64,000 nucleotides of DNA from Salvelinus alpinus (Eukaryota; Chordata; Actinopteri; Salmoniformes; Salmonidae), in assembly GCF_045679555.1 (NCBI RefSeq), contig NC_092099.1, forward strand, positions 14,770,076 through 14,834,075, given 5' to 3'. Shown here piece by piece: positions 46,282 to 57,950 of the stretch (the stretch's first letter is position 1; every line of letters starts with the position of its first letter). A model generated the notes under the pieces. It had not been told where the DNA came from and did not search any database. It saw nothing but the letters and a program-made list of their open reading frames with translations. Both the position numbers and the translations under genes were made by a program.

Positions 46282-46498
46282 ATGGGGCTCCCTAGTTGCG
46301 CAGAGGTCTAAGGAACTGCATATCAGTGCTAGAGGCGTCACTACAGAAACCCTGGCTCGAATCCAGGCTGTATCACAACCGGTTATGATTGAGAGTCCCA
46401 TAGGGCGGCGCAAAATTGGCCCAGCGTTGTCCGGGTCTGGCTGTCAGTGTAAATAAGAATTTGTTCTTAACTGACTTGCCTAGTTAAATAAAAGTTAC
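46282..46498 (+). mobile_element. tRNA-derived SINE, near full length
   Basis: The head CTCCCTAGTTGCGCAGAGGT, the B-box-like GGCTCGAATCC, the GAGTCCCATAGGGCGGCGC body and the tail ACTTGCCTAGTTAAATAAA are present in order. The tRNA-like head is degenerate, so it is not a tRNA gene. Confidence 0.9.
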
Positions 46499-46739
46499 AT
46501 TTAGTAGAGTTGATAATAGCCTAGACCAGTGGTTCACAAACTAAATCCACTCAGGCCTCCCATCATTGGGGAACATTCTGCAGTTATAAAGCAAATTTCT
46601 TGCAATTCTACACATTTTGCCATGTGATATCGGAGGACCTTAAACATTCCAACAAAATCAATGGGCTACAAAACCTAGCAAAAACAATGTTAGCTGACAT
46701 GGGCTTGTTGAGCTGGACATTACTGACAAGTTATAAATA

Positions 46740-48299
46740 CAGTTGAAGTCAGAAGTTTACATACACTTGTGTTGGAGCCATTAAAACTCGTTTTTCAACC
46801 ACTCCACAAATTTCTTGTTAACAAACTATAGTTTTGGTAAGTCTGTTTGGACATCTACTTCGTGCATGACAAGTCATTTTTCCCACAATTGTTGTTTAGA
46901 CAGATTATTTCACTGTATCATAATTCCAGTGGGTCAGAAGTTTACATACACTAAGTTGACTGTTCCTTTAAACAGCTTGGAAAATTCCAGAAAATGATGT
47001 AATGGCGTTAGAAGCTTCTGATTGACTCAAATTATGTCAATTAGCCTAACTCAGTGCCTCCTTGCTTGACATCATGGGAAAAATCAAAAGAAATCAGCCA
47101 AGACCTCAGAAATGTTTTTGTAGATCTCCACAAGTCTGATTCATCGTTGGGAGCAATTTCCAAACACCTGAAGGTACCACGTTCATCTGTACAAACAATA
47201 GTACGCAAGTACAAACACCATGGGACCACGCAGCCGTCATACCGCTCAGGAAGGAGATGCATGTCTCCTAGAGATGAACGTACTTTGGTGCGAAGTGCAA
47301 ATCAATCCCGGAATAATAGCAAACGACCTTGTGAAGATGCTGGAGAAAACAGGTACAAAATTATCTATATCCACAGTAAAACGAGAACTATATCGACATA
47401 ACCTGAAAGGCCGCTCTACAAGGAAGAAGCCACTGCTCCAAAACCGCCATAAAAAAAGCCAGACTACGGGTTGCAACTGCACATGGGGACAAATATTTTA
47501 CTTTTTGGAGAAATGTCCTCTGGTCTGATGAAACAAAAATAGAACTGTTTGGCCATAATGACCATCGTTATGTTTGGAGGAAAAAGGGGGAGGCTTGCAA
47601 GCCGAAGAACACCATCCCAACCGTGAAGCACTGGTGGGGGTGCATGCTGCAGGAGGGACTGGTGCACTTCATAAAATAGATAGCATCATGAGGCAGGAAA
47701 ATGATGTGGATATATTGAAGCAACATCAAGACATCAGTCAGGAAGTTAAAGCTTGGTCACAAATGGGTCTTCCAAATGGACAATGACCCCAAGTATACTT
47801 CCAAAGTTGTGGCAAAATGGTTTAAGGACAACAAAGTCAAGGTATTGGAGTGGCCATCACAAAGCCCTAACCTCAATCCTATAGAAAATGTATGGGCAGA
47901 ACTGAAAAAGCGTGTGCGAGCAAGGAGGCCTACAAACCCGACTCAGTTACAACAGCTCTGTCAGGAGGAACGGGCCAAAATTCACCCAATTTAAAATGTG
48001 GGAAGCTTGTGGAAGGCTACCTGAAACATTTGACCCAAGTTAAACAATTTAAAAGGCAATGCTACCAAATACTAATTGAGTGCATGTAAACTTCTGACCC
48101 ACTGGGAATGTAATGAAAGAAATAAAAGCTGAAATAATTCTCTCAACTATTTTTCTGACATTTCACATTCTTAAAATAAAGTGGTGATCCTAACTGACCT
48201 AAAACAGGGAAGTTTTACTAGGATTAAATGTCAGGAATTGTGAAAAACTGAGTTTAAATGCATTTGGCTAAGGTGTATGTAAACTTCTGACTTCAACTG
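46740..48299 (+). mobile_element. Tc1-like transposon, about 1.56 kb, second copy
   Basis: Inverted ends CAGTTGAAGTCAGAAGTTTA occur at both termini, flanked by TA (46738-46739 and 48300-48301). It belongs to the same family and has the same orientation as 27065-28691. It lies in the TLK1 5' intron. The transposase inside is disrupted by several indels. Confidence 0.93.
47074..48060 (+). pseudogene. Tc1-like transposase, disrupted
   Basis: The N-terminal paired helix-turn-helix region reads well in 47054-47401 ([30 protein letters not shown]). It shifts frame in the linker. It then shows the WSDETKIELFG-type DNA (47524-47556), the second Asp motif MDNDPKYTSK and the final SQSPNLNPIENVW in 47776-47994. 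At least three frame breaks separate these parts. Confidence 0.88.
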
Positions 48300-48301
48300 T
48301 A

Positions 48302-50120
48302 GCTCTAAGGTCTACAATGACTGACATTACAAAAGGAAAACTGCTGATACCCTACCCAATTTCAAAGGTTACACCTTATGCATTCTACTATTAACACTTT
48401 CAAGAATAAGTTGAAAGCCTCCGAGTTCCCCCCCAAAATATTTAAAAATAATTTAAAAAACAGGCCTAGGCAATATCTTCATTATTTCACATGTAAACAA
48501 GCACACAGTATTAGGCCTACAGCCGCAAAATCAGGATTTCAACTACTAGGCTGGATCCTAAACAGTCCAATCCTCTTCTCAATCTCCCTCAAGCCTGAGG
48601 GCCTCTGGGAGACAGCTCAGCTAAGGGAATTCTACAAGCTACAGCCTCAGAGCAGACTCCGTGGGGTCTACTTTACTGACATGGCCTCGCTCTAATATGC
48701 GCTCTATTTTGCATCTACAAACGGCTATGAGGTCTCATAAGATCTGTTCAGTCAGTGCATCATGTCTGCCGCACCACTTCCACTGTCAAGAGTCAGACCA
48801 TTGATAATGCCAGAGAGACACTGATTTTGAATAAACCTCATTGAATCCAGACATTAGAATGGAATTCAAAAATGTATTTAACTTATTAGAACATTAATTT
48901 GCCCAAGTTAATCATAAGACATGAACAAAATGTATCAGTGGTTGTATTTTCCCTGCAACTTTCTGAAAATGCCCTTGTCGGTGTGTGCAGAATGATGTCA
49001 GGATTACTTTCATCAATCCAGTGGCAACTCCGCAATCACATGAGAGCTACAGATAAATCACTAACCCAACAATGTCTCTTGATGGTGCGCACCTGCATTA
49101 AAGGGCAACTACACCCAAAACTTTTTTTGACCTTTTTCCCCCCCAGACCTTAAAAGAGGTTTCCTGATGTGGTGTAAGCATTGTTGTGGACTAAGAAAAG
49201 CAACAAAATGTGATGTTCTATTAACAAAGTCAGATTTTGCCAGCGAAAACCTGAAAACTGGGAAAACTAAACAGAATTTTGGGAAAAACTGAATCAGGCA
49301 AAAAAAGATTTTAGGGCAATACAAATGCAATGTTTGTCAAAAGTGGGTCTACATTTCAGTTTCAAAAGGGTGCTCGGGTACTGCCATAAATGTTCTGAAT
49401 TCGACTCAACTATCCAGTAAAGTTGAAGACTCAGTGGAGGAAATGCCCAAATAAAAGCCAATGCCCTGTCTTTCCTGTGTCCAGTACCAGAACATTACAA
49501 GCCACTCTACTCTGGCCAGTACGACCCATGGTGGTTTCCCACCAGCTTGTGGTTTACAGCACCCACAGACAAGACGACAGATCCTCCACCTTGTCTAACA
49601 TGAGCTTGGAGAACAATGCAGGCCTGTCTCCAAGACAATTCCCACAAGCGCAGTGGGCCGAAGGGACCTGGGGCTGGCTGTTTTACTTGGCTTTCACAAA
49701 CACCACCAAAGTATCAGAGCTGGAACAGAGAACAAACATGTATATCAAATTATTCTCTGGCAGTTCTCTCTTAAAATCAACACCCTTACATCAACCTAGC
49801 AATTTGACTACAACATAGGTTTGTTCTGAAAAAATGTATTCAAGAGCTAGACTGCCTAAGATTAGACCAGATATCACTCATTAGTGCTACAGTCTTCATT
49901 TGTTCCCTGTATTGGCATCACATAATCCACAAGAACAATCTGACTACTCATCGTTCAAATCTACTCTCCTGCAAAACAAATTCTAATTTCACGAGAAACG
50001 GACCACTCCAGCTAATTTTTCCAAAATGTCCAAAGCAAAAAAAATAAAGCTTGCCAGCCACCTTCTTATTGCAAGAGGGATAGCCTAATCAGCTAGATCA
50101 AGTGAAAAAGAGAAACTATA
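48302..50120. other. TLK1 5' intron, second part
   Basis: No gene is supported. 49092-49390 resembles one arm of a salmonid MITE (AAAGGGCAACTACACCCAAA), at low confidence. The 131-codon plus frame at 49423-49818 has no recognisable motif. Confidence 0.4.
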
Positions 50121-50320
50121 CCGAACAAAAATATGAAAGATTACTGAGTTACAGTTAAGTAAATCAGTCAATTTAAATGAATTCATTAGGCCCTAATCTA
50201 TGGATTTCACATGGGGGTGCAGGGGTGCAGCCATGGGTGGGCCTGGGCCCACCCATTGGGGAGCCAGGCCCAGCCGTTCAGACTGAGTTTTTCTTCACAA
50301 AGGGCTACTTTTGTTCAGTG
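50121..50320. mobile_element. Tc1-derived MITE, 200 bp
   Basis: The ends CCGAACAAAAATATGAAA and the complement of CACTGAACAAAAGTAG are inverted repeats of the Tc1 family found at 42520-43568. TA flanks both sides (50119-50120 and 50321-50322). The block CATTAGGCCCTAATCTATGG is shared with that element in inverted orientation. The interior holds a CCATGGGTGGGCCTGGGCCC palindromic core. Confidence 0.8.
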
Positions 50321-50329
50321 TATAAACCA

Positions 50330-51010
50330 CGCTAACATGCTGACCAGACTGGACACGTCGCGTGCGCGAGCGCCGCAAAATAAATTTTGAAATCCATGTT
50401 ACTCAATTATTGCGCGCGCCAACGAAGTGCTAAAATAGAACTCATTCCTATTTCTGACGCAGATCGCACTGCAAGTCCTGCCTCTCCCATCTCCCATCGG
50501 TTTATAGAAGCAGGTACCCACGTGCCATCTCCTCATTGGTTATACCCACGTGGGTGATAGAAAGACAAACTGTTTTGCCGGTAGTCGTGGTAATACAATG
50601 AAAGTTTAGATGCGATCACCATATAATTTAAACGATGAAAAGGCCTGGAAGGAGGAGAGATGACTAGAAACGATTCGGTTGGCCGTTTTATGTGTGGATT
50701 AATTGTCGGAGTAGAGATCCTTGTGCATTTCAGGTAAAATAACAACTCAATGTTTATATCCCAGGACAAATTAGCTAGCAACAGCAAGCTAGCTAAATAG
50801 GACAAATTAACGTTAGCTAGCAAGTGCAAGCTAACCAGCTAAATTACCATACATGTTTAATGCTTTTCAACCTGTCCCCAAATGAATGTCATTGGTTCAG
50901 AGTTTGTTTTGATATTTTAACCTGCGTGTCGTGATCACGTTTGGTGTGGGGAGGGCAAAATAAATGTATGCACGATGGCGCACGCGCGCAGCCGGTTTGG
51001 GCAAGGTGTT
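50330..51010. repeat. CpG-containing dispersed repeat
   Basis: The sequence begins near GACACGTCGCGTGCGCGAGC and includes CCCACGTGCCATCTCCTCAT, repeated GCTAGCTA tracts, and ATGGCGCACGCGCGCAGCCG near the end. I recall this block as recurring in salmonid sequences, but I cannot name a family or fix its ends. Its local CpG clusters could be mistaken for a promoter. Confidence 0.45.
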
Positions 51011-51097
51011 AGGCATAAAATAGGCCAAGTAAAAAATTATAACTAATCTATAGCCTAGTTCAAAGCCCATTTAGGCTACTATTCTATGATGTCAACT

Positions 51098-52316
51098 CGG
51101 GATGCAAATTTCTGTCAATTTTGCTTCTGTCTAACTGACCCTCTAACTGGTCAACAAACGGTTACTGTTTGGATTTTTATTTATTTATTGTGTGACCAAC
51201 AGAAAATAGCATCAGAGACCTATATATAATGAGATGTTATGTTTCCGCCCTAACAATGCCAGTCGTCCCAAGGCGGGAAGGCAGTCGACAAGCGTAGGCC
51301 CAAAATAAGCCCATAGAAACGACTTGAGCATACTTGACAGATTTTGGCAAGAGTGAAACCTCTTGCTTTGCCTCTTCCTCTCTGATACTACAGATGCATA
51401 CAAGGACTGGACATTTTTTATTAAGAGCTTAGTGGATACATGCAACAATAGCAAGCTTATCGTCTTACAGTTCAAAAGGCTGTAGCCTGTTATTGAACAC
51501 GCAACTCCTATAATGAAGCAGCTAATAAAACGCAATTTTCAAACATTTGCCAAAATGCAATTTGCGGAAAACACCGCTCTAAACCTAATGCGAGCAGTTG
51601 TGACAGAGATTAAAATCTCCTTTAGAAATGTAGAAAGAGGGGGAATCTAATAGCAACAACTATGATGGGTTACTAATATGACTAGGATTGTGCTTCTGGA
51701 CAATGAAAGAAAATTGATATGAAAACCAATAGAACAGGAGAGAAATGCTGGTTAATGGCATGAGGAAGTCTTTATAAAATAATTGCATCCACGTTTCTAC
51801 AAATGGATTTTCACAAGGCAAGACATGCCTCATTTGAAGTAAAACGTGCAGGTTTTACTGCCTCAAGCTCACATTGCAAAGCAGTGGGTGACTCGCTGAT
51901 AGTCAACGGTAGGCAGAATACAGCCTATACATCTGAATGGCAAATGGGAGGCACTCTTAAATTACGAGTTGAGAAATAAAAATAGCGCCTTTTAAATCGT
52001 GGCCACCAAAGTTTAATACGAGATTGCATTTAGAATGGTTATTTGTTGCCCAATGACTGGACTTACAAAAGTAGGTTTCACTCCAGTAGCCTACAGACTT
52101 GAGCCACTCTTGAACGGTCTGACAGGTGGTAGGCTTTTCCACTCCTCAAACTAGGCTCTGTATGCAGTGCGCGTGTGATAAATAAGATGCATGACGACAT
52201 AATGAAAATACACACGAGCCATTTTAATACAACACAATTATGCTAATGACCCTATAGACCAATAAGCATGACTGGTCAAATTTATTTTTGGCAGCTAACC
52301 GATTAACATCCCTAAT
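51098..52316. mobile_element. Possible DNA transposon remnant
   Basis: The left edge CTCGGGATGCAAATTTCTG and right edge CTAACCGATTAACATCCCTA look like inverted ends of a known fish repeat type that starts near GGGATG. The interior has no readable transposase. Tentative. Confidence 0.3.
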
Positions 52317-53034
52317 GTCAACTAGCCTACTGTAGATTAGTTTGCTGTTCATCTGCATAGTCTGGTGGGTGCTGCAACACCAGATGGAGGTAGTCTAACT
52401 GGCAGGGAATGCAAAACAGGCGAAAGAAAGAAAAAAGAGACAACACCCTGGAGACACAAAGGATCAGGTACCACAGCAGGTTCCGTGGCACCCAAGATGG
52501 ATGCCACTTTAGCTCATTTGTGGAGTAGAGGTTAAATAAAATGTGGTGCTCTGGGGTCCTAGGGAATCTACGTACAAACCAAGGAAGATGCAGTGCAACA
52601 CAATGCTATGCATCTCCAATTAGAAACATGCATTTGATTTAATATAAATTGTATGCAACAGCTGCCCAAGTGGAACTTGCATTATGTAGACTATGGTATT
52701 TAGCATTTTTCAGTGATAATGTAATCATAAGCGGCAGTTATGCATGGCAATTTGCTTCCTTATCCCTTATTGCACTCAAATGACTTTACATACATTCTTT
52801 CCTTACCTTGAAAGTAGCCTATTCTATGGGCTAGAGAGACTCAGCCATATTGCTAGAAGGCTAGTGATGACTAGGCCTACAGCTATATAGAGTATTCTAT
52901 TTATTTTCATCATTCATCAATAACATCATTCATCAAGTGGAAAAGTAGAAAGAACATAAAATGGAAAACCAGCCATGATTTACCACATTCAACCTAACGA
53001 AAACAAGCGAGTGTGGCGCGAGGAAACCTCTCCC
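52317..53034. other. TLK1 5' intron, third part
   Basis: AT-rich DNA in which I recognise no exon or repeat. Confidence 0.4.
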
Positions 53035-53483
53035 TCAGTTCCCTGGTGTCCACATCACTAAGGACCTATCATGTTCTAAACACACCAACACAGTCATGAA
53101 GAGGGCACAACAATGCCTGTTCCCCCTCAGGAGGCTGAAAAGATTTGGCATGGGACCTCAGATCCTGGAAAAAAAGTTCTACAGCTGCACCAGAGAGCAA
53201 CCTGACTGACGCCACACAAACACATTCCTTCACACACACGCTGCTGCTGCTACTCTGTTTATTATCTAGTCACTGTTCCCCTACATACATACATACATAC
53301 ACACATTACCTTGACTAACCCTAACCCTGCATGAAAATCCCTGGTATATAGCTTCTTTATTCTTTTTTTGTGTTACTATTTTTCCTTTTAGGTCATTTAG
53401 CAAATTGTTCTTAAAAATAAAATAAAAAGATTTACTCTGCATTGTTGCTTAAGGGCTCATAAGTATTTCACAGTAAGTGAAAA
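53035..53483 (+). mobile_element. LINE 3' fragment
   Basis: Decayed reverse-transcriptase C-terminal coding (FPGVHITKDLSCSKHTNTVM, then PLRRLKRFGM) runs to about 53190. The 3' UTR (CTGCTGCTGCTACTCTGTTT, GGTATATAGCTTC) follows, including a short ACAT microsatellite (53285-53305). It ends near AAGTATTTCACAGTAAG. Same broad family as 32355-32733 and 60923-62336. 5'-truncated. Confidence 0.75.
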
Positions 53484-53489
53484 GTGAGT

Positions 53490-53617
53490 TTTTTTACTTT
53501 TATTTAACTAGGCAAGTCAGTTAAGAACAAATTCTTATTTTCAATGACGGCCTAGGAACAGTGCCTTGTTCAGGGGCAGAACGACATATTTTTACCTTGT
53601 CAGCTCGGGGATTCGTG
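53490..53617 (-). mobile_element. HpaI-type SINE, 3' part, minus strand
   Basis: The complement of the tail (CTTTTATTTAACTAGGCAAG) is followed by AATGACGGCCTAGGAACAGT, GCCTTGTTCAGGGGCAGAAC and TTGTCAGCTCGGGGATTCG. This is the HpaI-type SINE body. The tRNA head is missing. It directly follows the LINE fragment. Confidence 0.85.
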
Positions 53618-54059
53618 ATGTAGAGTGCTGTAATTTTATAGCTTGCCAGTAGATATTTCAGTACATCATGAAGTAACTTGAGAAATGTCATGTAACAGAG
53701 TAAATAATGCTCAACTTAATAATGCTCACTGCCAAATGTCATTATCCACCTCAGATTGCTTAATGATTTTAGGATTGAAATGAAGACAGGTGCTATAGAA
53801 CACTTTTTAAACTGTTCTGAACCATTGGGGACCCATTGAATGTGCAGATTTGTCAGGAAATTAGCTTTAAATTAACAGCCATTTCCCCCTCAGCTCCATG
53901 ACAAAATGTGCAGAACTGCAGGAAAATAGCCCACCCCAGAAAAAAAATCTAATAAATCTTGAGAAACACTGCCATATAAAATGTCTTCCGCATTACAATA
54001 CTTTGACAACCCCATCACCCGTTTCAGAATATAGTCTGTTGCACTAGACTGACTAGAGC

Positions 54060-54212
54060 AGGGTTTCCCAAACTCGGTCATGCCCCCCGGGTGTGCACGT
54101 TTTGGTTTTATCCCTAGCACTACACAGCAGGTTCAAATAATAAAAGCTTCATGATGAGTTTGTTATTCGAGTCAGCTGCGTAGTGCTAGGGGAAAAAACA
54201 AAACATGCATCC
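54060..54212. mobile_element. hAT-type MITE, right end missing
   Basis: CAGGGTTTCCCAAACTCGGT and GTGTGCACGTTTTGGTTTTA match the element at 2056-2249. Inner arms CCCTAGCACTACACAGCAG and the complement CAGCTGCGTAGTGCTAGGGG pair. The far terminal repeat is absent. Confidence 0.7.
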
Positions 54213-56549
54213 GCATAAAAACAATATATACATTTTCCCACCCGAGAAGTTTTCCCATCAAATTGACCTGTTGCGGATGAAAGGCTGTTCGTGATGACCA
54301 AGTGGACATGAAAATAACTGTGGTTAAATTCTCATGAACTGAATAAAGAATACAAGTTATTAAATGGGTTTCCATTACATTTCCAACTCTACTGTTCAAA
54401 ATTTGCGTTACGTCACTAATGTGCCCACTCTGGTCTTGGCACGTGCACACTAGCCAACAGATTGCAGATACAGTGCGGTTAGGCTGGCCTACAGGAGATA
54501 ACTATGGACAAAAGAGTGAGATTTTTATTTGTCAAATGCCGGCCAAGAATCGATCATGTCTCCAGAACCCCCGATATTTATTAGAAAGCAGAATCAATCA
54601 CCACGTACGTGCACTTTCACCTTGTGAAGTTCATTTACCTTATTGTATGTGTAGCCTAACAAACTACATGGTTTCCCCGAGTCGTAGTCGAGAACCACAC
54701 ACCATATTGTCGCGCGACTTCAAATTTACTTCTACATGGTTATTATATCAATATGTGCACAAAAAGGCTTAATTCATTTTACCGACAAAAACATTGCACG
54801 TATTTTGTTTTGTCAACATTTCTTAAGTCTGATGACCTTTTTTTATACGACATGTACTTTACTAACATAAAAATGTTGGATGAAAACCTGGTTATAGTTA
54901 TAATTTGTACACCGCAGATTGACCGCAAGTATCCCAAACAGAATCATTTCAAACCTTGATAACTTTGGGATATTATTTAATATGCCTCTATTTATGCATA
55001 GAACAGCTTTCCTAAATTAAAATTACTTTGAAATAATTTCTGAGTGATTTTACAGTCATGTCCAAGATTGTATTTTTATTTAATTATTTTGCTCAGAAGA
55101 TGTAAATATTTTAGGAATTTGACCATCAATGTCTAGAAATCTGTGCATCACTGCTGAAACAGAACATTTGCTTTAAATATGTACTGTTACCTGGTACAAA
55201 CAAAGATGGGTGGGTATAATTTGTGGAAAGTTCTAACAGGAATCTGTTCACAAAACTTGGTAAAGTAACAAGGAAACCAACAAACGCGGCATACAAAGTA
55301 GCATGATCAATTCACCTAGCTAACTAGCCACCGAATAGGCATCAACTCAGCACGTAGTTTATTCTTAATGTTTGTCCATAGGGTACCAGAGTGAGGAGAT
55401 ACATTTTTTGGAATAAACGTGATGAGTGAAAAACGTCATTAAATAGCCCAATCCCTACCCGGTATCTTATTCTGCTGCTTTACAACCTTTTATGCGTTGT
55501 TTGTTAGCAACCTTGTTATTTACGACGTTTTTGGAACAGATTCCTGTTGGAACGTTCCAGAAATTATACCCACTCATGCAAAGACCATCACAAAGACTTG
55601 AGTTGTCATGCAGGACATTTAGGCTGATTACTTGTCTAAAATAATACACTACCCTATTAAACTATTGCCACCGTCCTGTCCACACAAACAATTGAATGTG
55701 CATGCTGTACTCTCATTAGCACATGGATACTTGTACTGTCATTAGCACATGGATACTTGAGTCACTTATACAGTTGTTGATAGTCAATGAGTGCAAAACA
55801 ATTGATTGCAAACACCAGTTTCTGAATCTAATATGATCCATTGCACAGTAGGTTTTCATGCCAAGTGTACTTAGCTGGTTACTGCAATATAAAAATATGC
55901 CATCCCAACTTAATGTAAAAAAAAAGGCGAGGGTCGCCAGACACCATTATCGATAAGAGTAAATAATTCTAGTTAACTACTGTATGCATGTACATATATA
56001 TTCATGTTGTACACAGAAACCCATAAATCTCGCAATACTGAATCCATGGGTTCTCCATGTCACGTCTCTGTTTTAAATCAGACATCTTAGCTTGTTAGCT
56101 AGCAAATGCAACATTTAACAATCGATACAGGTAATAGTTAACGTTGTCCTTGTAGCCGGTAGAGACAGTTAGTTAGTAGTAGCTAGCTAACGTTAACTGG
56201 ATAGCAAATTCTGTATCGGAAACTTGCTAGCCAGTAAGGCAAGTAGCTAGCACGCTCGCTACTCCACCTCAGCATGTCAATAATTGAACTTATATTGCGA
56301 GCAAAGTACCAGTAGTTTAAAGTACTGTGCTTAACATTGACCAATTAGCTAGTTTGCCTCATATATTTGCGGTCAGAACCCCACCAGCTAGTACTGTAGT
56401 GGCTAGCTAACGTTAGCAGGCTGCTGCCCATCATGGCTTCGGTGTAACTCAAGACGCAATTCATTTCAAGACGATTCTTAGCACGTACCACGAAACGACT
56501 CACAAAACATGTAACAAATACTTTTCCTTACAATATTATTTTACAGTAC
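54213..56549. other. TLK1 5' intron, last part
   Basis: No coding signal is supported. There is a 25-bp tandem duplication (CATTAGCACATGGATACTTG) near 55712-55760. Repeated AGCTAGCTAACGTTAGC motifs lie near 56100-56410. The minus frames here lack motifs. Confidence 0.4.
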
Positions 56550-56640
56550 CTGCCTTGGCCTTCACCACTGCCGTGATATGTTGCTGAGAAAGCAACCCCT
56601 GTGTTGTCGGGGACGTGGAGAGCTAGGACCAAGATGGCGT
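56550..56640 (-). other. tlk1: Candidate non-coding first exon of TLK1
   Basis: On the minus strand GTGGTGAAGGCCAAGGCAG ends in a good donor (GTACTG) at 56550. The proposed exon contains no ATG, which fits an initiator ATG in the next exon at 43825. A YY1-type CCAAGATGGCG (plus strand) lies at its upstream edge. Inferred from position and splice motif only. Confidence 0.35.
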
Positions 56641-57034
56641 CCCCTCCAAACTTCCAATGTTACTTTGGACACTCATCAAGCTACTTTTTGAAACGACAAA
56701 GCAAACACCGCTGTCAGTGGCAGTACAATCTCGTGATTTTTGAAACCTTGCAATGTTTAGACATTTACCCCAGCTGCACCGGTAACCTCACAAAATGTTG
56801 GAATTTAACATTTTGGACATAACCTCCTCACACCTCTGCAGTGCGTCTGGAAGTGCCCTGTGCTGTTGTACCTTACTTCAAGCGTCACGCATCGTGTGCA
56901 AACATTATCGCGAGGTTCATGCACCCAGGAAAAATGCCACTGGTGAAAAAGCCATCAAAAATATGCGTGAAAGAGAACATCGTAACTGACATACAGTGCA
57001 TGGAAGCCCGTTCCCGCCACCCACCAAAATAATT

Positions 57035-57905
57035 ATGACTAGGAGTTAGTAAGTCGGTAATGAGAAGTCATAATCAAGATATAGTAAGTCATTATTATTT
57101 TTATTTTTTTATTTTTAATTTCACCTTTATTTAACCAGGTAGGCTAGTTGAGAACAAGTTCTCATTTGCAACTGCGACCTGGCCAAGATAAAGCATAGCA
57201 GTGTGAACAGACAACAACATAGAGTTAAACATGGAGTAAACAATAAACAAGTCAATAACATGGTAGAAAAAAAGAGAATCTATATACAATGTGTGCAAAA
57301 GGCATGAGGAGGTAGGCAATAAATCGAATAATTACAATTTAGCAGATTAACACTGGAGTGATAAATCATCAGATGATCATGTGCAAGTAGAAATATTGGT
57401 GTGCAAAAGAGCAGAAAAGTAAATAAATAAAAGCAGTATGGGGGGTGAGGTAGGTAAATTGGGTGGGCTATATACCGATGGACTATGTACAGCTGCAGCG
57501 ATCGGTTAGCTGCTCGGATAGCAGATGTTTAAAGTTGTTGAGGGAGATAAAAGTCTCCAACTTCAGAGATTTTTGCAATTCGTTCCAGTCGCAGGCAGCA
57601 GAGAACTGGAAGGAAAGGCGTCCAAATGAGGTTTTGGCTTTAGGGATGATCAGTGAGATACACCTTATTATGAGATAGCAAGTCATATTTATGAGATAAC
57701 AAGTCATTATTGTGAGATAGTAAGCCATAATTATGAGATAGTAAGTCTTAATTATGAGATAGCAAGTCATTATTGTGAGATAGCAATAGCAAGTCATATT
57801 TATGAGATAGTTAGTCATCATGGGATTGTAAATCAATTATGAAATAGTAAGTCATTATTATGAAATAGTAAGTCATTATTATGAGATATGTACTTCTTAA
57901 TTATG
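57035..57905. repeat. 21-bp satellite array, interrupted
   Basis: About ten tandem units close to TAGTAAGTCATTATTATGAG-A run from 57671 to about 57905, with some 18-27-nt variants. Diverged units lie at 57035-57091. The array is split by a retroposon at 57098-57664. The minus-strand YYLIIMT repeats are its translation, not a gene. Confidence 0.85.
57098..57664 (-). mobile_element. Retroposon inside the satellite, 6-bp target duplication
   Basis: Its 3' end (minus strand) is at 57098: CCTGGTTAAATAAAGGTGAA, then an A/T-rich tail. The body runs to 57664 and includes TCCAACTTCAGAGATTTTTG and GCAGAGAACTGGAAGGAAAG, which I recall from a widespread salmonid repeat. TTATTA flanks both sides (57092-57097 and 57665-57670). 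It is 5'-truncated and non-coding. Confidence 0.75.
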
Positions 57906-57950
57906 AGAGTAAGTTTGGATCATTGAATAGTCCTGCAGTTTGACCCCTTT

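Noticed and set aside
49423-49818. 131-codon plus open frame in the TLK1 5' intron
   Set aside because: No recognisable motif, no promoter or splice sites, and the surrounding DNA is repeat-derived.
57483-57836. 117-codon minus frame with repeated YYLIIMT motifs, like a membrane repeat protein
   Set aside because: The repeats are the 21-bp satellite read in one frame, and the rest is the inserted retroposon.
57660-57905. CRISPR-like array with regular repeats
   Set aside because: Units are directly adjacent with no unique spacers; it is a simple satellite in a fish genome.
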